DNA of 9,384 nucleotides, from positions 1 through 9,384 of the forward strand of contig DOIX01000366.1 in the NCBI GenBank assembly GCA_003511885.1. Reading direction: 5' to 3'. Every line of letters begins with the position of its first letter. The stretch's first letter is position 1. Of this stretch, positions 1 to 6,250 are shown one piece after another. Position numbers and translations under genes: made by a program. A model generated the notes under the pieces. It did not search any database and had not been told where the DNA came from. It saw nothing but the letters and a program-made list of their open reading frames with translations. The DNA is from Cyanobacteria bacterium UBA11153 (GTDB lineage Bacteria; Cyanobacteriota; Cyanobacteriia; Cyanobacteriales; Coleofasciculaceae).

Positions 1-68
1 AGAGCCAACAGTTTTACCTTCCATTTACCAATAACTGAGGAATCCTGGAAGGTAAAACTGTTGGCTCT
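1..68. repeat. Perfect 23-bp inverted repeat at the window edge
   Basis: Bases 1-23 are the exact reverse complement of 46-68, around a 22-nt loop (24-45). The inner arm and loop are good gyrA coding sequence. The outer arm only mirrors it and puts a stop into the frame. The arms meet at a TGG/CCA that a snapped-back 3' end could have primed from. This fits a fold-back chimera or assembly artefact at a contig end better than a real hairpin. Confidence 0.9.
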
Positions 69-532
69 TGTTGGGAACCATCAAAATTATCAACAAAATC
101 GACAGTTTCCGACTCAATATCGCGCAAGAGAGAATCTGTCGCAAAAGACTGCAAGCGACATTCCGTGTAACGCATTGCCGCCGGAGGATCGTTATCTACT
201 GAACCAAAGTTACCATGTCCGTTAATCAGAGGCGATCGCATGGAGAAATCCTGCGCCATCCTGACTAAAGCATCATAAACCGCCGTATCTCCATGGGGGT
301 GATACTTACCCAAAACTTCCCCTACCACGCGGGCACATTTCCGAAAAGGGCGATCTGGACTTAATCCCAATTCGTGCATAGCATAGAGAATCCGCCGATG
401 TACTGGCTTGAGTCCATCCCTGGCATCTGGCAGTGCCCGACCTACAATGACACTCATTGCATATTCTAGATAACATCTGGACATCTCAGTGCCCAGATTT
501 GTCGGGACAATCCGTTCCTCGGATGTACTCAT
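14..532 (-). CDS. gyrA: DNA gyrase subunit A, N-terminal part (truncated at window edge)
   Basis: This is the breakage-reunion subunit of type IIA topoisomerase, which with GyrB introduces negative supercoils into cytoplasmic DNA. The 172 visible residues match the GyrA N-terminus: the [20 protein letters not shown] block (24-43), the [12 protein letters not shown] quinolone-region helix (76-87) and the catalytic tyrosine in AMRYTE (Tyr122, the same number as in E. coli). A full protein has over 800 residues. The reading frame runs out in LLVNGR followed by TAA, where relatives continue with NGSSGIAVGMATN. The last two codons and the stop come from the fold-back repeat at 1-68, so the truncation is probably not biological. 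The ATG at 532 is chosen by similarity; a GGAG lies 11 nt upstream (547-544). Position 83 is Thr and 87 is Asp, so the commonest E. coli resistance changes are not evident. Cyanobacterial parC-like paralogues exist, but the sequence fits gyrA better. Confidence 0.95.
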   Translation of the reverse strand: MSTSEERIVPTNLGTEMSRCYLEYAMSVIVGRALPDARDGLKPVHRRILYAMHELGLSPDRPFRKCARVVGEVLGKYHPHGDTAVYDALVRMAQDFSMRSPLINGHGNFGSVDNDPPAAMRYTECRLQSFATDSLLRDIESETVDFVDNFDGSQQEPTVLPSRIPQLLVNGR

Positions 533-677
533 ATAATAAAAAACTCCATTAAAATCTGCTCTTGAGCTTTTCGATGGCGAAAATTTGCTGAAACTGCCGC
601 TTTTGGGCTAGATATTTGCCAATTTTTACCACTTTCTTTTCAAATTTTAACACAATTACCGCGATTTCTGGGGAATG

Positions 678-712
678 GGGAGTCGGGAGTTGGGAGTCGG
701 GAGTCGGGAGTA
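678..712. repeat. Heptamer tandem repeat (GGGAGTC)5
   Basis: Five units in strict 7-bp phase: GGGAGTC, GGGAGTT, GGGAGTC, GGGAGTC, GGGAGTA. This is the short tandemly repeated repetitive (STRR) type known from filamentous cyanobacteria. Confidence 0.9.
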
Positions 713-734
713 GTAGCCAAACTTCCATCTGTAG

Positions 735-761
735 GGTGCGTTAGGCGACAGCTAACGCACC
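735..761. repeat. Dispersed hairpin repeat, 10-bp arms
   Basis: GGTGCGTTAG (735-744) pairs perfectly with CTAACGCACC (752-761) around the 7-nt loop GCGACAG. From memory this GTAGGGTGCGTTAG-type hairpin recurs in many cyanobacterial genomes. It has no T-run on either side, so it is a dispersed palindrome and not an obvious terminator. Confidence 0.85.
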
Positions 762-790
762 ATCCCCACGATAAGTACCCCCACAGCTTA

Positions 791-811
791 TCAACTGTCA
801 ACTATCAACTA
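791..811. repeat. Heptamer tandem repeat (TCAACTG/A)3
   Basis: Three 7-bp units: TCAACTG, TCAACTA, TCAACTA. The same heptamer returns at 1377-1396 and 1713-1747, and inverted at 1318-1343. Confidence 0.85.
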
Positions 812-1109
812 CCCCCGCACCCTACCCTAACGAAAAGACTTTTTCTTCAAACCCTGCTGACTTCTGTACTTTTTTGAGATAGCTTAGAAATATAACGGCA
901 AATTTATCCTCTGGTAAATTTATTCCCCACCTGTGGTACGTCCAGCTAACGGTAATTTGACTGGATGGTGTATGATGCTATTAGATATAGTTAACGCTCG
1001 TCACCATTCTAGCAAATTTATCGTAAAATATCCTCAAAAATGAGTATATTTGCCAAGAGACGAATAGTTTTCCAGTTACACGTTCAAGCCCTAGGAGAAA
1101 ATAGCGAAT

Positions 1110-1319
1110 ATGGAAATAGTTCTAGCGATCGCTGTCTTTTACATCATTGCCACCCTAGTCAATCCGAAACTCCTTTCCAAGGAAATCACTATTGGCTTAA
1201 TTGGTTTTGGCATCTTTTATCTTTTGGGGATAGTTAGTATCACGACAGAGCAAGCTTTAGCAATTATTGTCTTTGGTGTTCTTTTTATGCTGGTTATACC
1301 AGATTTGATGAAAAAATAG
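1110..1319 (+). CDS. Small membrane protein of unknown function
   Basis: I do not recognise this 69-residue protein. It has three hydrophobic stretches, roughly residues 2-17, 26-43 and 48-64, separated by short polar turns (NPKLLSKE and ITTEQ), and ends in DLMKK. It is therefore probably an integral protein of the plasma or thylakoid membrane with two or three spans. The ATG at 1110 is preceded by AGGAG at 1093-1097 (12-nt spacing), the best ribosome-binding site in this part of the window, which favours a real gene. A longer overlapping frame from 1040 is polar and lacks such support. The stop codon TAG (1317-1319) overlaps the first unit of a heptamer repeat tract, and the 20-bp inverted repeat behind it could form a stem at the transcript end. 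It is transcribed divergently from gyrA. Confidence 0.65.
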   Translation: MEIVLAIAVFYIIATLVNPKLLSKEITIGLIGFGIFYLLGIVSITTEQALAIIVFGVLFMLVIPDLMKK

Positions 1320-1396
1320 TTGACAGTTGACAGTTGACAGTTACATATCGCGCTCCCGTACAATTTATCATAAAAATAACTGTCAACTGTCAACTG
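1318..1396. repeat. Inverted pair of heptamer tracts (AGTTGAC)n / (GTCAACT)n
   Basis: AGTTGAC occurs three times in phase at 1318-1338, plus AGTTA. The opposite strand version fills 1377-1396. Bases 1324-1343 and 1377-1396 are perfect reverse complements (20 bp) around a 33-nt loop. The tract begins inside the stop codon of the preceding gene. A transcript from that gene would end in a strong stem, though no T-run follows. Confidence 0.9.
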
Positions 1397-1414
1397 CTAT
1401 CTCCGAATAAATCT

Positions 1415-1489
1415 ATGGACATTATTATTGAATCAACCAAATCTTTTGAAAAAGATAGGCTCTCCTTCAAGTCGAGCAATCGGGAGTAA
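1415..1489 (+). pseudogene. Possible N-terminal stub of a RelE/ParE-like toxin
   Basis: An ATG opens a 24-codon frame beginning MDIIIESTKSFEKD. This resembles the first strand and helix of small RelE/ParE-type toxins in cyanobacteria (typically ESTKSFEKDL). The frame then hits TAA at 1487-1489 and another stop two codons on, and no toxin-like continuation of the usual 90-110 residues is visible in any frame. There is no ribosome-binding site. If the resemblance is real, this is a dead remnant. The identification rests on 14 residues and memory of the family, so it is tentative. Confidence 0.3.
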
Positions 1490-1556
1490 TTATAATTAAT
1501 AAAAAGCTTATAGGGTAAGACTTTCAGTTCAATATTTTCAGTAAGCTATCATTAAT

Positions 1557-1673
1557 ATGGGGGTTTGCCACTCCAAGTGCAAGAGAGCCATTCATATTAA
1601 AGACATTATTGAAGGACAAAGATATGACGACACAATCGCAGTTATAAAATCGAAAAAATCGAGATACGAATGA
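1557..1673 (+). CDS. Short ORF, possible gene fragment, unknown
   Basis: The 38-codon frame reads from ATG at 1557 to TGA at 1671-1673. Its second half (RAIHIKDIIEGQRYDDTIAV, then IKSKKSRYE) has the balanced charged/hydrophobic pattern of a folded protein, unlike random translation of this AT-rich DNA. The first ten residues (MGVCHSKCKR) look less natural, and an in-frame TAA at 1542 closes the frame upstream. It may be the C-terminal piece of a broken gene or a small antitoxin-like peptide beside the toxin stub at 1415. I cannot name the family. Confidence 0.3.
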   Translation: MGVCHSKCKRAIHIKDIIEGQRYDDTIAVIKSKKSRYE

Positions 1674-1712
1674 TTAAATATCAATTTATGTAGGTGAGGT
1701 TATGGCAACTTA

Positions 1713-1747
1713 TCAAGTGTCAAGTGTCAACTATCAACTGTCAACTG
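1713..1747. repeat. Heptamer tandem repeat (TCAACTG)5 with variants
   Basis: Five units in phase: TCAAGTG, TCAAGTG, TCAACTA, TCAACTG, TCAACTG, followed by a partial HIP1 (GCGATCG). It is the third copy of this heptamer family within one kilobase. Confidence 0.9.
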
Positions 1748-1801
1748 CGATCGTGATTTTAATGTGAAAGAATGTGACAAAAGTCAATAGCATAGCAAGA
1801 A

Positions 1802-1939
1802 TCAGGGATGAGAACTAACCCCATCAATAGCTAACTTCCATAAATTCAATCCAAAAACTGCACCCAGATTGACCAATAGGTCATAAGCTAGTAAAGAAGA
1901 TCTCATCCGTTGCACCGAAAAGTTGGGTAACCCTTTCAT
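1802..1939 (-). CDS. 45-residue ORF with one hydrophobic segment, unknown
   Basis: Read from ATG at 1939, the frame encodes 45 residues containing a convincing hydrophobic segment (about residues 16-38: [19 protein letters not shown], then KLAI). Composition is protein-like, with few rare codons. There is no visible ribosome-binding site. The frame stays open upstream to 2008, antisense to the start of ndhH. It could be the C-terminal remnant of a transposase, whose ends often read [11 protein letters not shown], or a very small membrane protein. It could also be chance. It would be transcribed divergently from ndhH with start codons three bases apart. Confidence 0.25.
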   Translation of the reverse strand: MKGLPNFSVQRMRSSLLAYDLLVNLGAVFGLNLWKLAIDGVSSHP

Positions 1940-1942
1940 TCT

Positions 1943-3124
1943 ATGAAAATCGAGACTAGAACCGAACCCATGGTTCTCAACATGGGACCCCACCACCCCT
2001 CCATGCACGGCGTTTTGCGCCTTATCGTTACCCTAGATGGGGAAGATGTCATCGATTGCGAACCCGTAATCGGTTACCTCCATCGGGGAATGGAGAAAAT
2101 TGCTGAGAACCGTACTAATATCATGTACGTTCCCTACGTCAGTCGGTGGGACTACGCGGCGGGAATGTTTAATGAGGCGATTACCGTTAATGCGCCAGAA
2201 AGGTTAGCCGATATTCCCGTACCCAAACGCGCCAGCTACATCCGGGTGATTATGCTGGAGTTGAATCGGATTGCCAATCACCTCCTCTGGTTGGGACCAT
2301 TTCTCGCTGACGTGGGCGCGCAAACTCCCTTTTTCTATATCTTCCGCGAAAGGGAATTAATTTACGATTTATGGGAAGCAGCCACGGGACAACGGTTAAT
2401 TAATAATAACTACTTCCGGATGGGAGGAGTTGCTGTCGATTTACCTTACGGTTGGGTGGATAAGTGCGAAGATTTTTGCGACTATTTCGATCCTACTGTG
2501 GACGAATACGAGCGCTTAATTACTGATAACCCAATTTTCCGCCGCCGGATTGAAGGAATGGGGACAATTACCCGGGAAGAAGCGATTAATTGGGGACTTT
2601 CAGGCCCAATGTTAAGGGCTTCTGGAGTTAAGTGGGATTTGCGGAAAGTTGACCATTACGAATGTTACGATGATTTCGATTGGGAAGTCCATTGGGAAAC
2701 TGCTGGCGATTGCTTTGCCCGATATTTAGTCCGGATTCGGGAAATGCGCGAGTCTGTGAAAATTATTCGTCAGGCTTTGAAAGGATTGCCCGGTGGTCCC
2801 TATGAAAATCTGGAAGCCAAACGGATGGCGGAAGGTAAAAAATCCCAATGGAATGATTTTGACTATCAGTATTTAGGGAAAAAAATTGCCCCTACTTTTA
2901 AGATTCCCAAGGGCGAACATTATGTCCGGATGGAAAGTGGGAAGGGGGAATTAGGTATTTTCATTATCGGCGATGATAGTGTCTTTCCTTGGCGTTGGAA
3001 AATCCGTCCACCTGATTTCAATAATCTGCAAGTTTTACCCCATATTTTAACAGGAGTAAAGGTGGCAGATATTGTGGCAATTCTTGGGAGTGTGGATGTG
3101 ATTATGGGTTCAGTGGATCGTTAG
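1943..3124 (+). CDS. ndhH: NAD(P)H-quinone oxidoreductase (NDH-1) subunit H
   Basis: NdhH is the 49-kDa-type subunit (NuoD/Nqo4 counterpart) of the thylakoid NDH-1 complex, which passes electrons from ferredoxin to plastoquinone in respiration, cyclic flow around photosystem I and CO2 uptake. It sits in the hydrophilic arm and lines the quinone pocket. The 393 residues span the whole family length (about 394). Seen directly: [13 protein letters not shown] (15-27) with His22, and Tyr71 in RWDYAAG, which match the quinone-binding His and Tyr of Nqo4. Also present are [12 protein letters not shown] and the C-terminal IMGSVDR. The start [10 protein letters not shown] is one residue shorter than the common cyanobacterial [11 protein letters not shown]. 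No clear ribosome-binding site precedes it. It is a single-gene unit ended by the hairpin at 3146. No key residue is missing and I see no frameshift. Confidence 0.98.
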   Translation: MKIETRTEPMVLNMGPHHPSMHGVLRLIVTLDGEDVIDCEPVIGYLHRGMEKIAENRTNIMYVPYVSRWDYAAGMFNEAITVNAPERLADIPVPKRASYIRVIMLELNRIANHLLWLGPFLADVGAQTPFFYIFRERELIYDLWEAATGQRLINNNYFRMGGVAVDLPYGWVDKCEDFCDYFDPTVDEYERLITDNPIFRRRIEGMGTITREEAINWGLSGPMLRASGVKWDLRKVDHYECYDDFDWEVHWETAGDCFARYLVRIREMRESVKIIRQALKGLPGGPYENLEAKRMAEGKKSQWNDFDYQYLGKKIAPTFKIPKGEHYVRMESGKGELGIFIIGDDSVFPWRWKIRPPDFNNLQVLPHILTGVKVADIVAILGSVDVIMGSVDR

Positions 3125-3145
3125 ATTTACAAGTGCTTTTGCTTG

Positions 3146-3177
3146 AATGGCGCACTCATTGGTGCGCCATTTTTTCT
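3146..3177 (+). terminator. Intrinsic terminator of ndhH
   Basis: AATGGCGCAC (3146-3155) pairs perfectly with GTGCGCCATT (3162-3171) around a 6-nt loop. It is followed directly by a run of T (TTTTCTT). It lies 22 nt after the ndhH stop and is the only textbook rho-independent terminator in the window. Confidence 0.93.
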
Positions 3178-3215
3178 TGATAATTATTTATGGTGAATTA
3201 TTAATATTTTTTTTA

Positions 3216-3255
3216 ACGCAGAGGGCGCAGAGGAGTGCGCAGAGGTACGCAGAGG
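3216..3255. repeat. CGCAGAGG tandem repeat, four units
   Basis: ACGCAGAGG, GCGCAGAGG, GCGCAGAGG and ACGCAGAGG, with short AGT and T spacers between the later units. This nonamer family is dispersed in spacers of many cyanobacteria. It lies between the ndhH terminator and the promoter at 3277. Confidence 0.85.
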
Positions 3256-3276
3256 TTTTGAGATGAGAAGTTGTAA

Positions 3277-3306
3277 TTGCATAATTCCTATCTTCTTTGA
3301 TATAAT
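3277..3306 (+). promoter_or_regulatory. Probable sigma70-type promoter for the gene at 3425
   Basis: TTGCAT (3277-3282) and a perfect TATAAT (3301-3306) are separated by 18 bp. Transcription would start near 3313, giving a leader of about 110 nt that contains a 19-codon ORF (3315-3374). It is the best promoter match in the window. Confidence 0.5.
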
Positions 3307-3424
3307 TAGTAATCATGGAGAAAGAATTGAGGGATGAATCTACTGAGGAGAAAATTGTCAACTTAATCGGGTAAGCTTCATGACTCTAGGCAGATAGGTA
3401 ATCATCAGTTTCAAATTTAAAGCT

Positions 3425-4045
3425 ATGGCTAAAATCAAAATTCTGCAAGAAGATCAATCTTATACATTTCGGTCTTACTTTGAGTTACCCTACGAAGCTG
3501 AGGATATTTTAGCTGAGTTTGACTATGCACTTTCTCTATCTCACTTATCTTTACCTAAAACTACCAGAGAGTTAGATAGAATATCAGAATTAAAGCAAAG
3601 AATAGATGAGATATTGCCCTTTGTCAGTTTAAGTAATGAGACAGCTAGAAGAGAAACGCTAGTATCTCCCATTATGTTGGAAGTGATCCGTTATTGTCAT
3701 TGTAAAATGCGAATTGAATATCCTGTCAATGTAAATAATTGGCTGAAAGGTAATCTGGATTATTTGTTACGTTCCCAAAACCAAAATAACTTATTGGTTA
3801 TTGAGGCGAAAAAAGACGATCTCACTAGAGGATTTACTCAGCTAGCTGTAGAATTAATTGCTCTATCTTATATTGAAGAAGAAAAAAATATATTCTATGG
3901 GGCAGTAACGATAGGAGATGTTTGGAGGTTTGGAAAACTAGATCGTAAAGAGCAACAGATTACTCAAGATCTTAATTTATTTAAAGTGCCTGACGATCTA
4001 GAGCCTTTAATCAGGATCGTAGTCGGAATTTTAGAAGGAGTATAG
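3425..4045 (+). CDS. PD-(D/E)XK nuclease-superfamily protein, orphan
   Basis: This 206-residue soluble protein has the core of the restriction-endonuclease-like fold. An acidic helix (ETARRETLVSPIMLEVIRY, 72-90) is followed by Asp112 in GNLDYLL, then by the E-x-K strand in LLVIEAKKDD (Glu127, Lys129), and then by RGFTQLAVEL with the conserved Gln139. This order matches the PD-(D/E)XK active site, which binds Mg and cuts DNA in catalytic members. The N-terminal 70 residues are predicted helical and charged, and I do not recognise them. No methylase, helicase or specificity subunit is nearby, so it is not an evident restriction system. Proteins of this look are common in cyanobacteria as lone genes of unknown role. 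Start: ATG at 3425, supported by protein-like sequence right from the N-terminus, though without a clear ribosome-binding site. A promoter lies at 3277-3306. Confidence 0.75.
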   Translation: MAKIKILQEDQSYTFRSYFELPYEAEDILAEFDYALSLSHLSLPKTTRELDRISELKQRIDEILPFVSLSNETARRETLVSPIMLEVIRYCHCKMRIEYPVNVNNWLKGNLDYLLRSQNQNNLLVIEAKKDDLTRGFTQLAVELIALSYIEEEKNIFYGAVTIGDVWRFGKLDRKEQQITQDLNLFKVPDDLEPLIRIVVGILEGV

Positions 4046-4201
4046 TAAAAAACTGTTATATAGAAGACAGATTAAAGAGTTAGCATACCCTCAAATTAAT
4101 CATCGATTTACAGCAATATTTTGACTTTTGCTTTTTGAAGTGGGATCTTTGCTATAGTGTAAGAAGAAGAAATAAAAAAAAATGTATTCTCTTATACCTC
4201 T

Positions 4202-5344
4202 GTGAAACAAAAAATAATCTATTTAAAATCTGCCGCTGACTTATATCAAGACAATTTTCGCGAATTCCAGGAAACAATTTTCTCAAACTTGCCAGGAATA
4301 AAAAAAATTACTCAGCAGCTAGCCATCGCAGTTACTATCGGCTTCCTCTTTAACTGGCTCCAGATTCCTGTTGGTTGGCTCCTCGGTCCAATGGCTGTGG
4401 GAATTGGTTATGCTATCACTGGGGGCAATAAGAAACCTCTACCTGCCACGTTTGGTATAGTTGGACAAGCAATTATTGCTCTAACTACCGCGACAGGTTT
4501 TTCGGTGGATACACTTGCGATCGCAAAAATGTATGCGATACCTTTGCTACTCTATATTTTAATTACGGGTGGCATGAGCTTGTTTAATGGCTACCTGTTA
4601 TGGCGCTTCTCCCCATTGGATATGGCAACGAGTATCATCGGCTGTATCCCTGGTGCAGCTCCCAGTCTGGTGGCGATGAGTGAGGAAATGGGGGCTGATG
4701 CGATCGCAACTGCTATCCTTCAATATATCCGAGTCTTGTTGGTTGCCTTGATTGTACCTGCTGTTGCTAGCTTATTTTTTGCTCCTGACTCACCTCAAAT
4801 TCCTCTAGCTATTATTTCCACTCAGAGTAATTCTTCTATCAATATGGGATGGGAATTATTAATTTTAACTGGGTGTGGATTTTTGGGAAATTGGGGAGGC
4901 AAGAAACTCAAGGTACCATTATCGATATTTTTAGGCCCTTTTATCGTCGGATTAATTGCCGTTTGGTTATTACCTTTTTCATTACAAGTGCCTCCCTTTG
5001 TTTTCGCGGTTGGCTTAATCTTTGTCGGATTATCGATTGGTGTTAAGTTTGATTTAAAAACCGTTTACAAGCTGCGGCAAGCGGTATTGATTGAGATTGT
5101 TTTGGTAATTTTACTAATTTTAATTTGTCTGGGTGTTGGTTATGAATTTCATCTCATGACACGGGTTGATTCCCTGACAGGAGTTTTAGGAGCTTCTCCA
5201 GGAGCAATTAGTGCGATTATGGCTAGCACAATTCAGTTAGGAGGTGATTCTGGATGGGTCCTAACAATGCAGATGACTCGAATGTTGATTATTCTTTTGA
5301 TTACTCCTTGGGTGGCGAGTTTCTTTAAGAAAAGTAATAGCTAA
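4202..5344 (+). CDS. AbrB/AmoA-family integral membrane protein
   Basis: This 380-residue polytopic protein belongs to the family named AbrB duplication (old labels: ammonia monooxygenase or AbrB regulator). These labels mislead, because the protein is a likely transporter of unverified substrate. The internal duplication is plain. GWLLGPMAVGIGY (58-70) echoes SIFLGPFIVGL (241-251), and GCIPGAAPSLVAM (147-159) with QYIRVLLVALIVPAVASLFF (174-193) echoes GASPGAISAIMAS (330-342) with QMTRMLIILLITPWVASFF (357-375). About ten hydrophobic segments follow a 35-residue polar N-terminus. The start is GTG at 4202; no in-frame ATG occurs until residue 64, inside the first repeat. A 7-codon ORF (4182-4205) overlaps the GTG by two bases. 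The stop TAA is the first triplet of a heptamer repeat. It converges with the glycosylase gene at 5470. Confidence 0.88.
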   Translation: MKQKIIYLKSAADLYQDNFREFQETIFSNLPGIKKITQQLAIAVTIGFLFNWLQIPVGWLLGPMAVGIGYAITGGNKKPLPATFGIVGQAIIALTTATGFSVDTLAIAKMYAIPLLLYILITGGMSLFNGYLLWRFSPLDMATSIIGCIPGAAPSLVAMSEEMGADAIATAILQYIRVLLVALIVPAVASLFFAPDSPQIPLAIISTQSNSSINMGWELLILTGCGFLGNWGGKKLKVPLSIFLGPFIVGLIAVWLLPFSLQVPPFVFAVGLIFVGLSIGVKFDLKTVYKLRQAVLIEIVLVILLILICLGVGYEFHLMTRVDSLTGVLGASPGAISAIMASTIQLGGDSGWVLTMQMTRMLIILLITPWVASFFKKSNS

Positions 5345-5369
5345 TTGTTAATTGCTAATTGCTAATTAC
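5342..5369. repeat. Heptamer tandem repeat (TAATTGC)4
   Basis: TAATTGT, TAATTGC, TAATTGC and TAATTAC, in strict phase. The first three bases are the stop codon of the preceding membrane-protein gene. Confidence 0.88.
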
Positions 5370-5469
5370 TATTGGTTAATTTAGTTTTTGTCGTGGTGTT
5401 AGCGAGAGCTATCCCTTCCTCCTGATATCAGCTCTCCCACTACCCATCTTTACTAGCAACCTAGCTGCG

Positions 5470-6165
5470 TTACAACTTACTATGGCTATAATCGCACTGA
5501 CAACAGAGAATACATTCACTACACCGTGGCTTTTTAGCCGTACAAATAATAGCACCAAAATCCAACAAAGTTAAATTCCAAATCCCCACATTTGTCGTAG
5601 GAGCAACTGTTTCCGCCGCTTGCCAAAGCAACTTACATCGCGATTTTACTCTCCCACCAGAAAATCCGAAAAACCGCTCTAAAATCCGAGCAACATTAGT
5701 ATCGAGGATAGCGAGAGGCATAGCAAAAGCATTGGCACAGATAGCACGTGCCGTGTACTTGCCAATACCGGGAAGTGCCAGCAATTCCACTTCCGTTTTG
5801 GGAATTTCTCCGTGATAATTTTTCACAATTAGCTGTGCAGATTCTCTAAGTCGTTTGGCTCGAAAGTGCAAGCCTAAAGGTTGTAAAATCTTGGCTACTT
5901 CTGCTACTGGCGCTGCCGCTAAACTTGTTACGCTAGGATAGCGATTGAGAAAATTTTCATAAACGGGATACGCTGTAGCAGCACCAGTTTTTTGCAGGAG
6001 AAATTCGGCAATAAAGATAGGATAAGGATTGGTAGTGCCACGCCAAGGGAAATTCCGCAAATTCTGGGTTGCCCAGACTTGAAGTTGCTGGCGAAACCAT
6101 TGGATTTTTGTTGGTTGGAGATGGTTAGCGAGGTTTGTTTCAGATGGGGAAAGTCTCGGTGTCAT
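5470..6165 (-). CDS. HhH-GPD mismatch DNA glycosylase, MutY/MIG-like, short form
   Basis: A base-excision repair glycosylase that would remove a mispaired base (adenine opposite G/8-oxoG, or thymine opposite G) from DNA. The 231 residues show NFPWR (38-42), the AEFLLQKT helix with Glu54 at the MutY catalytic position, the helix-hairpin-helix LPGIGKYTA (131-139), catalytic Asp155 in LDTNVAR, and a 4Fe-4S cluster motif C-x6-C-x2-C-x5-C (Cys208, 215, 218, 224). Tyr137 occupies the site of E. coli MutY Ser120, as in archaeal MIG thymine glycosylase and some MutY proteins. The usual MutY C-terminal NUDIX-like domain (about 120 residues) is absent. LGLHFRAKRLRESA and LWQAAETVAP resemble MIG as closely as MutY. 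Substrate is therefore open. Start ATG at 6165; TTGGAT and TAAATA 18 bp apart just upstream may be its promoter. It is divergent from the gene at 6273. Confidence 0.85.
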   Translation of the reverse strand: MTPRLSPSETNLANHLQPTKIQWFRQQLQVWATQNLRNFPWRGTTNPYPIFIAEFLLQKTGAATAYPVYENFLNRYPSVTSLAAAPVAEVAKILQPLGLHFRAKRLRESAQLIVKNYHGEIPKTEVELLALPGIGKYTARAICANAFAMPLAILDTNVARILERFFGFSGGRVKSRCKLLWQAAETVAPTTNVGIWNLTLLDFGAIICTAKKPRCSECILCCQCDYSHSKL

Positions 6166-6221
6166 AGTTTGTATTTACCTAAAGTCATCAGGAATATCCA
6201 AATTCATGATACAATTGGGTT

Positions 6222-6250
6222 TTGAGATTTAGTCTCTTTGCCAATTATAT
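6222..6250 (+). promoter_or_regulatory. Possible promoter for the ABM-domain gene
   Basis: TTGAGA (6222-6227) and TTATAT (6245-6250) are 17 bp apart, placing the start of transcription about 15 nt before the ATG at 6273. The spacing is good; the -10 match is moderate. Confidence 0.35.

Larger units (their letters stand above)
533..1109. other. Spacer between divergent gyrA and the small membrane gene
   Basis: No convincing gene lies in these 577 bases. They hold a GGGAGTC heptamer tract (678-712), a 10-bp hairpin repeat (735-761), a TCAACTG/A heptamer tract (791-811) and AT-rich leader DNA on both sides. A TTGACT at 957-962 followed by AT-rich TTAGAT/TAGATA around 981-987 (18-19 bp spacer) could be the promoter of the gene at 1110, but it is weak. 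I could not pick a clear gyrA promoter. Confidence 0.6.
1320..1942. other. Gene-poor, decayed spacer before ndhH
   Basis: These 623 bases contain heptamer repeats at both ends and middle (1318-1396, 1713-1747), two short plus-strand ORFs that look like gene debris (1415-1489 and 1557-1673) and a 45-codon minus-strand ORF (1802-1939). A third start, ATG at 1702 behind AGGTGAGG, reads MATYQ and then runs straight into the heptamer tract, stopping at 1767. No clear promoter for ndhH could be picked out. Confidence 0.5.

Noticed and set aside
14..532. Intein or intron insertion as the cause of gyrA truncation
   Set aside because: Known GyrA inteins sit at the catalytic Tyr, which is intact here, and the sequence after the break is an exact mirror of gyrA itself, not foreign DNA.
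1040..1237. 65-codon plus-strand ORF overlapping the small membrane gene
   Set aside because: Polar, histidine- and serine-rich translation without a ribosome-binding site. The overlapping frame at 1110 has AGGAG and a coherent membrane pattern.
4121..4158. Promoter TTGACT ... TATAGT before the membrane-protein gene
   Set aside because: Spacer is 26 bp. A TTGCTT at 4128 gives 19 bp but is a poor match, so no firm call.
4849..5046. 65-codon ORF inside the AbrB-family gene
   Set aside because: Out-of-frame shadow of a clearly coding region with conserved duplicated motifs.
5404..5436. GAGAGCT / AGCTCTC stem between the convergent genes as a bidirectional terminator
   Set aside because: Only 7 bp with a 19-nt loop and no T-run on either strand.
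5992..6225. 77-codon plus-strand ORF opposite the glycosylase
   Set aside because: Antisense to the conserved FPWR and AEFLLQKT coding region; its translation has no recognisable pattern.
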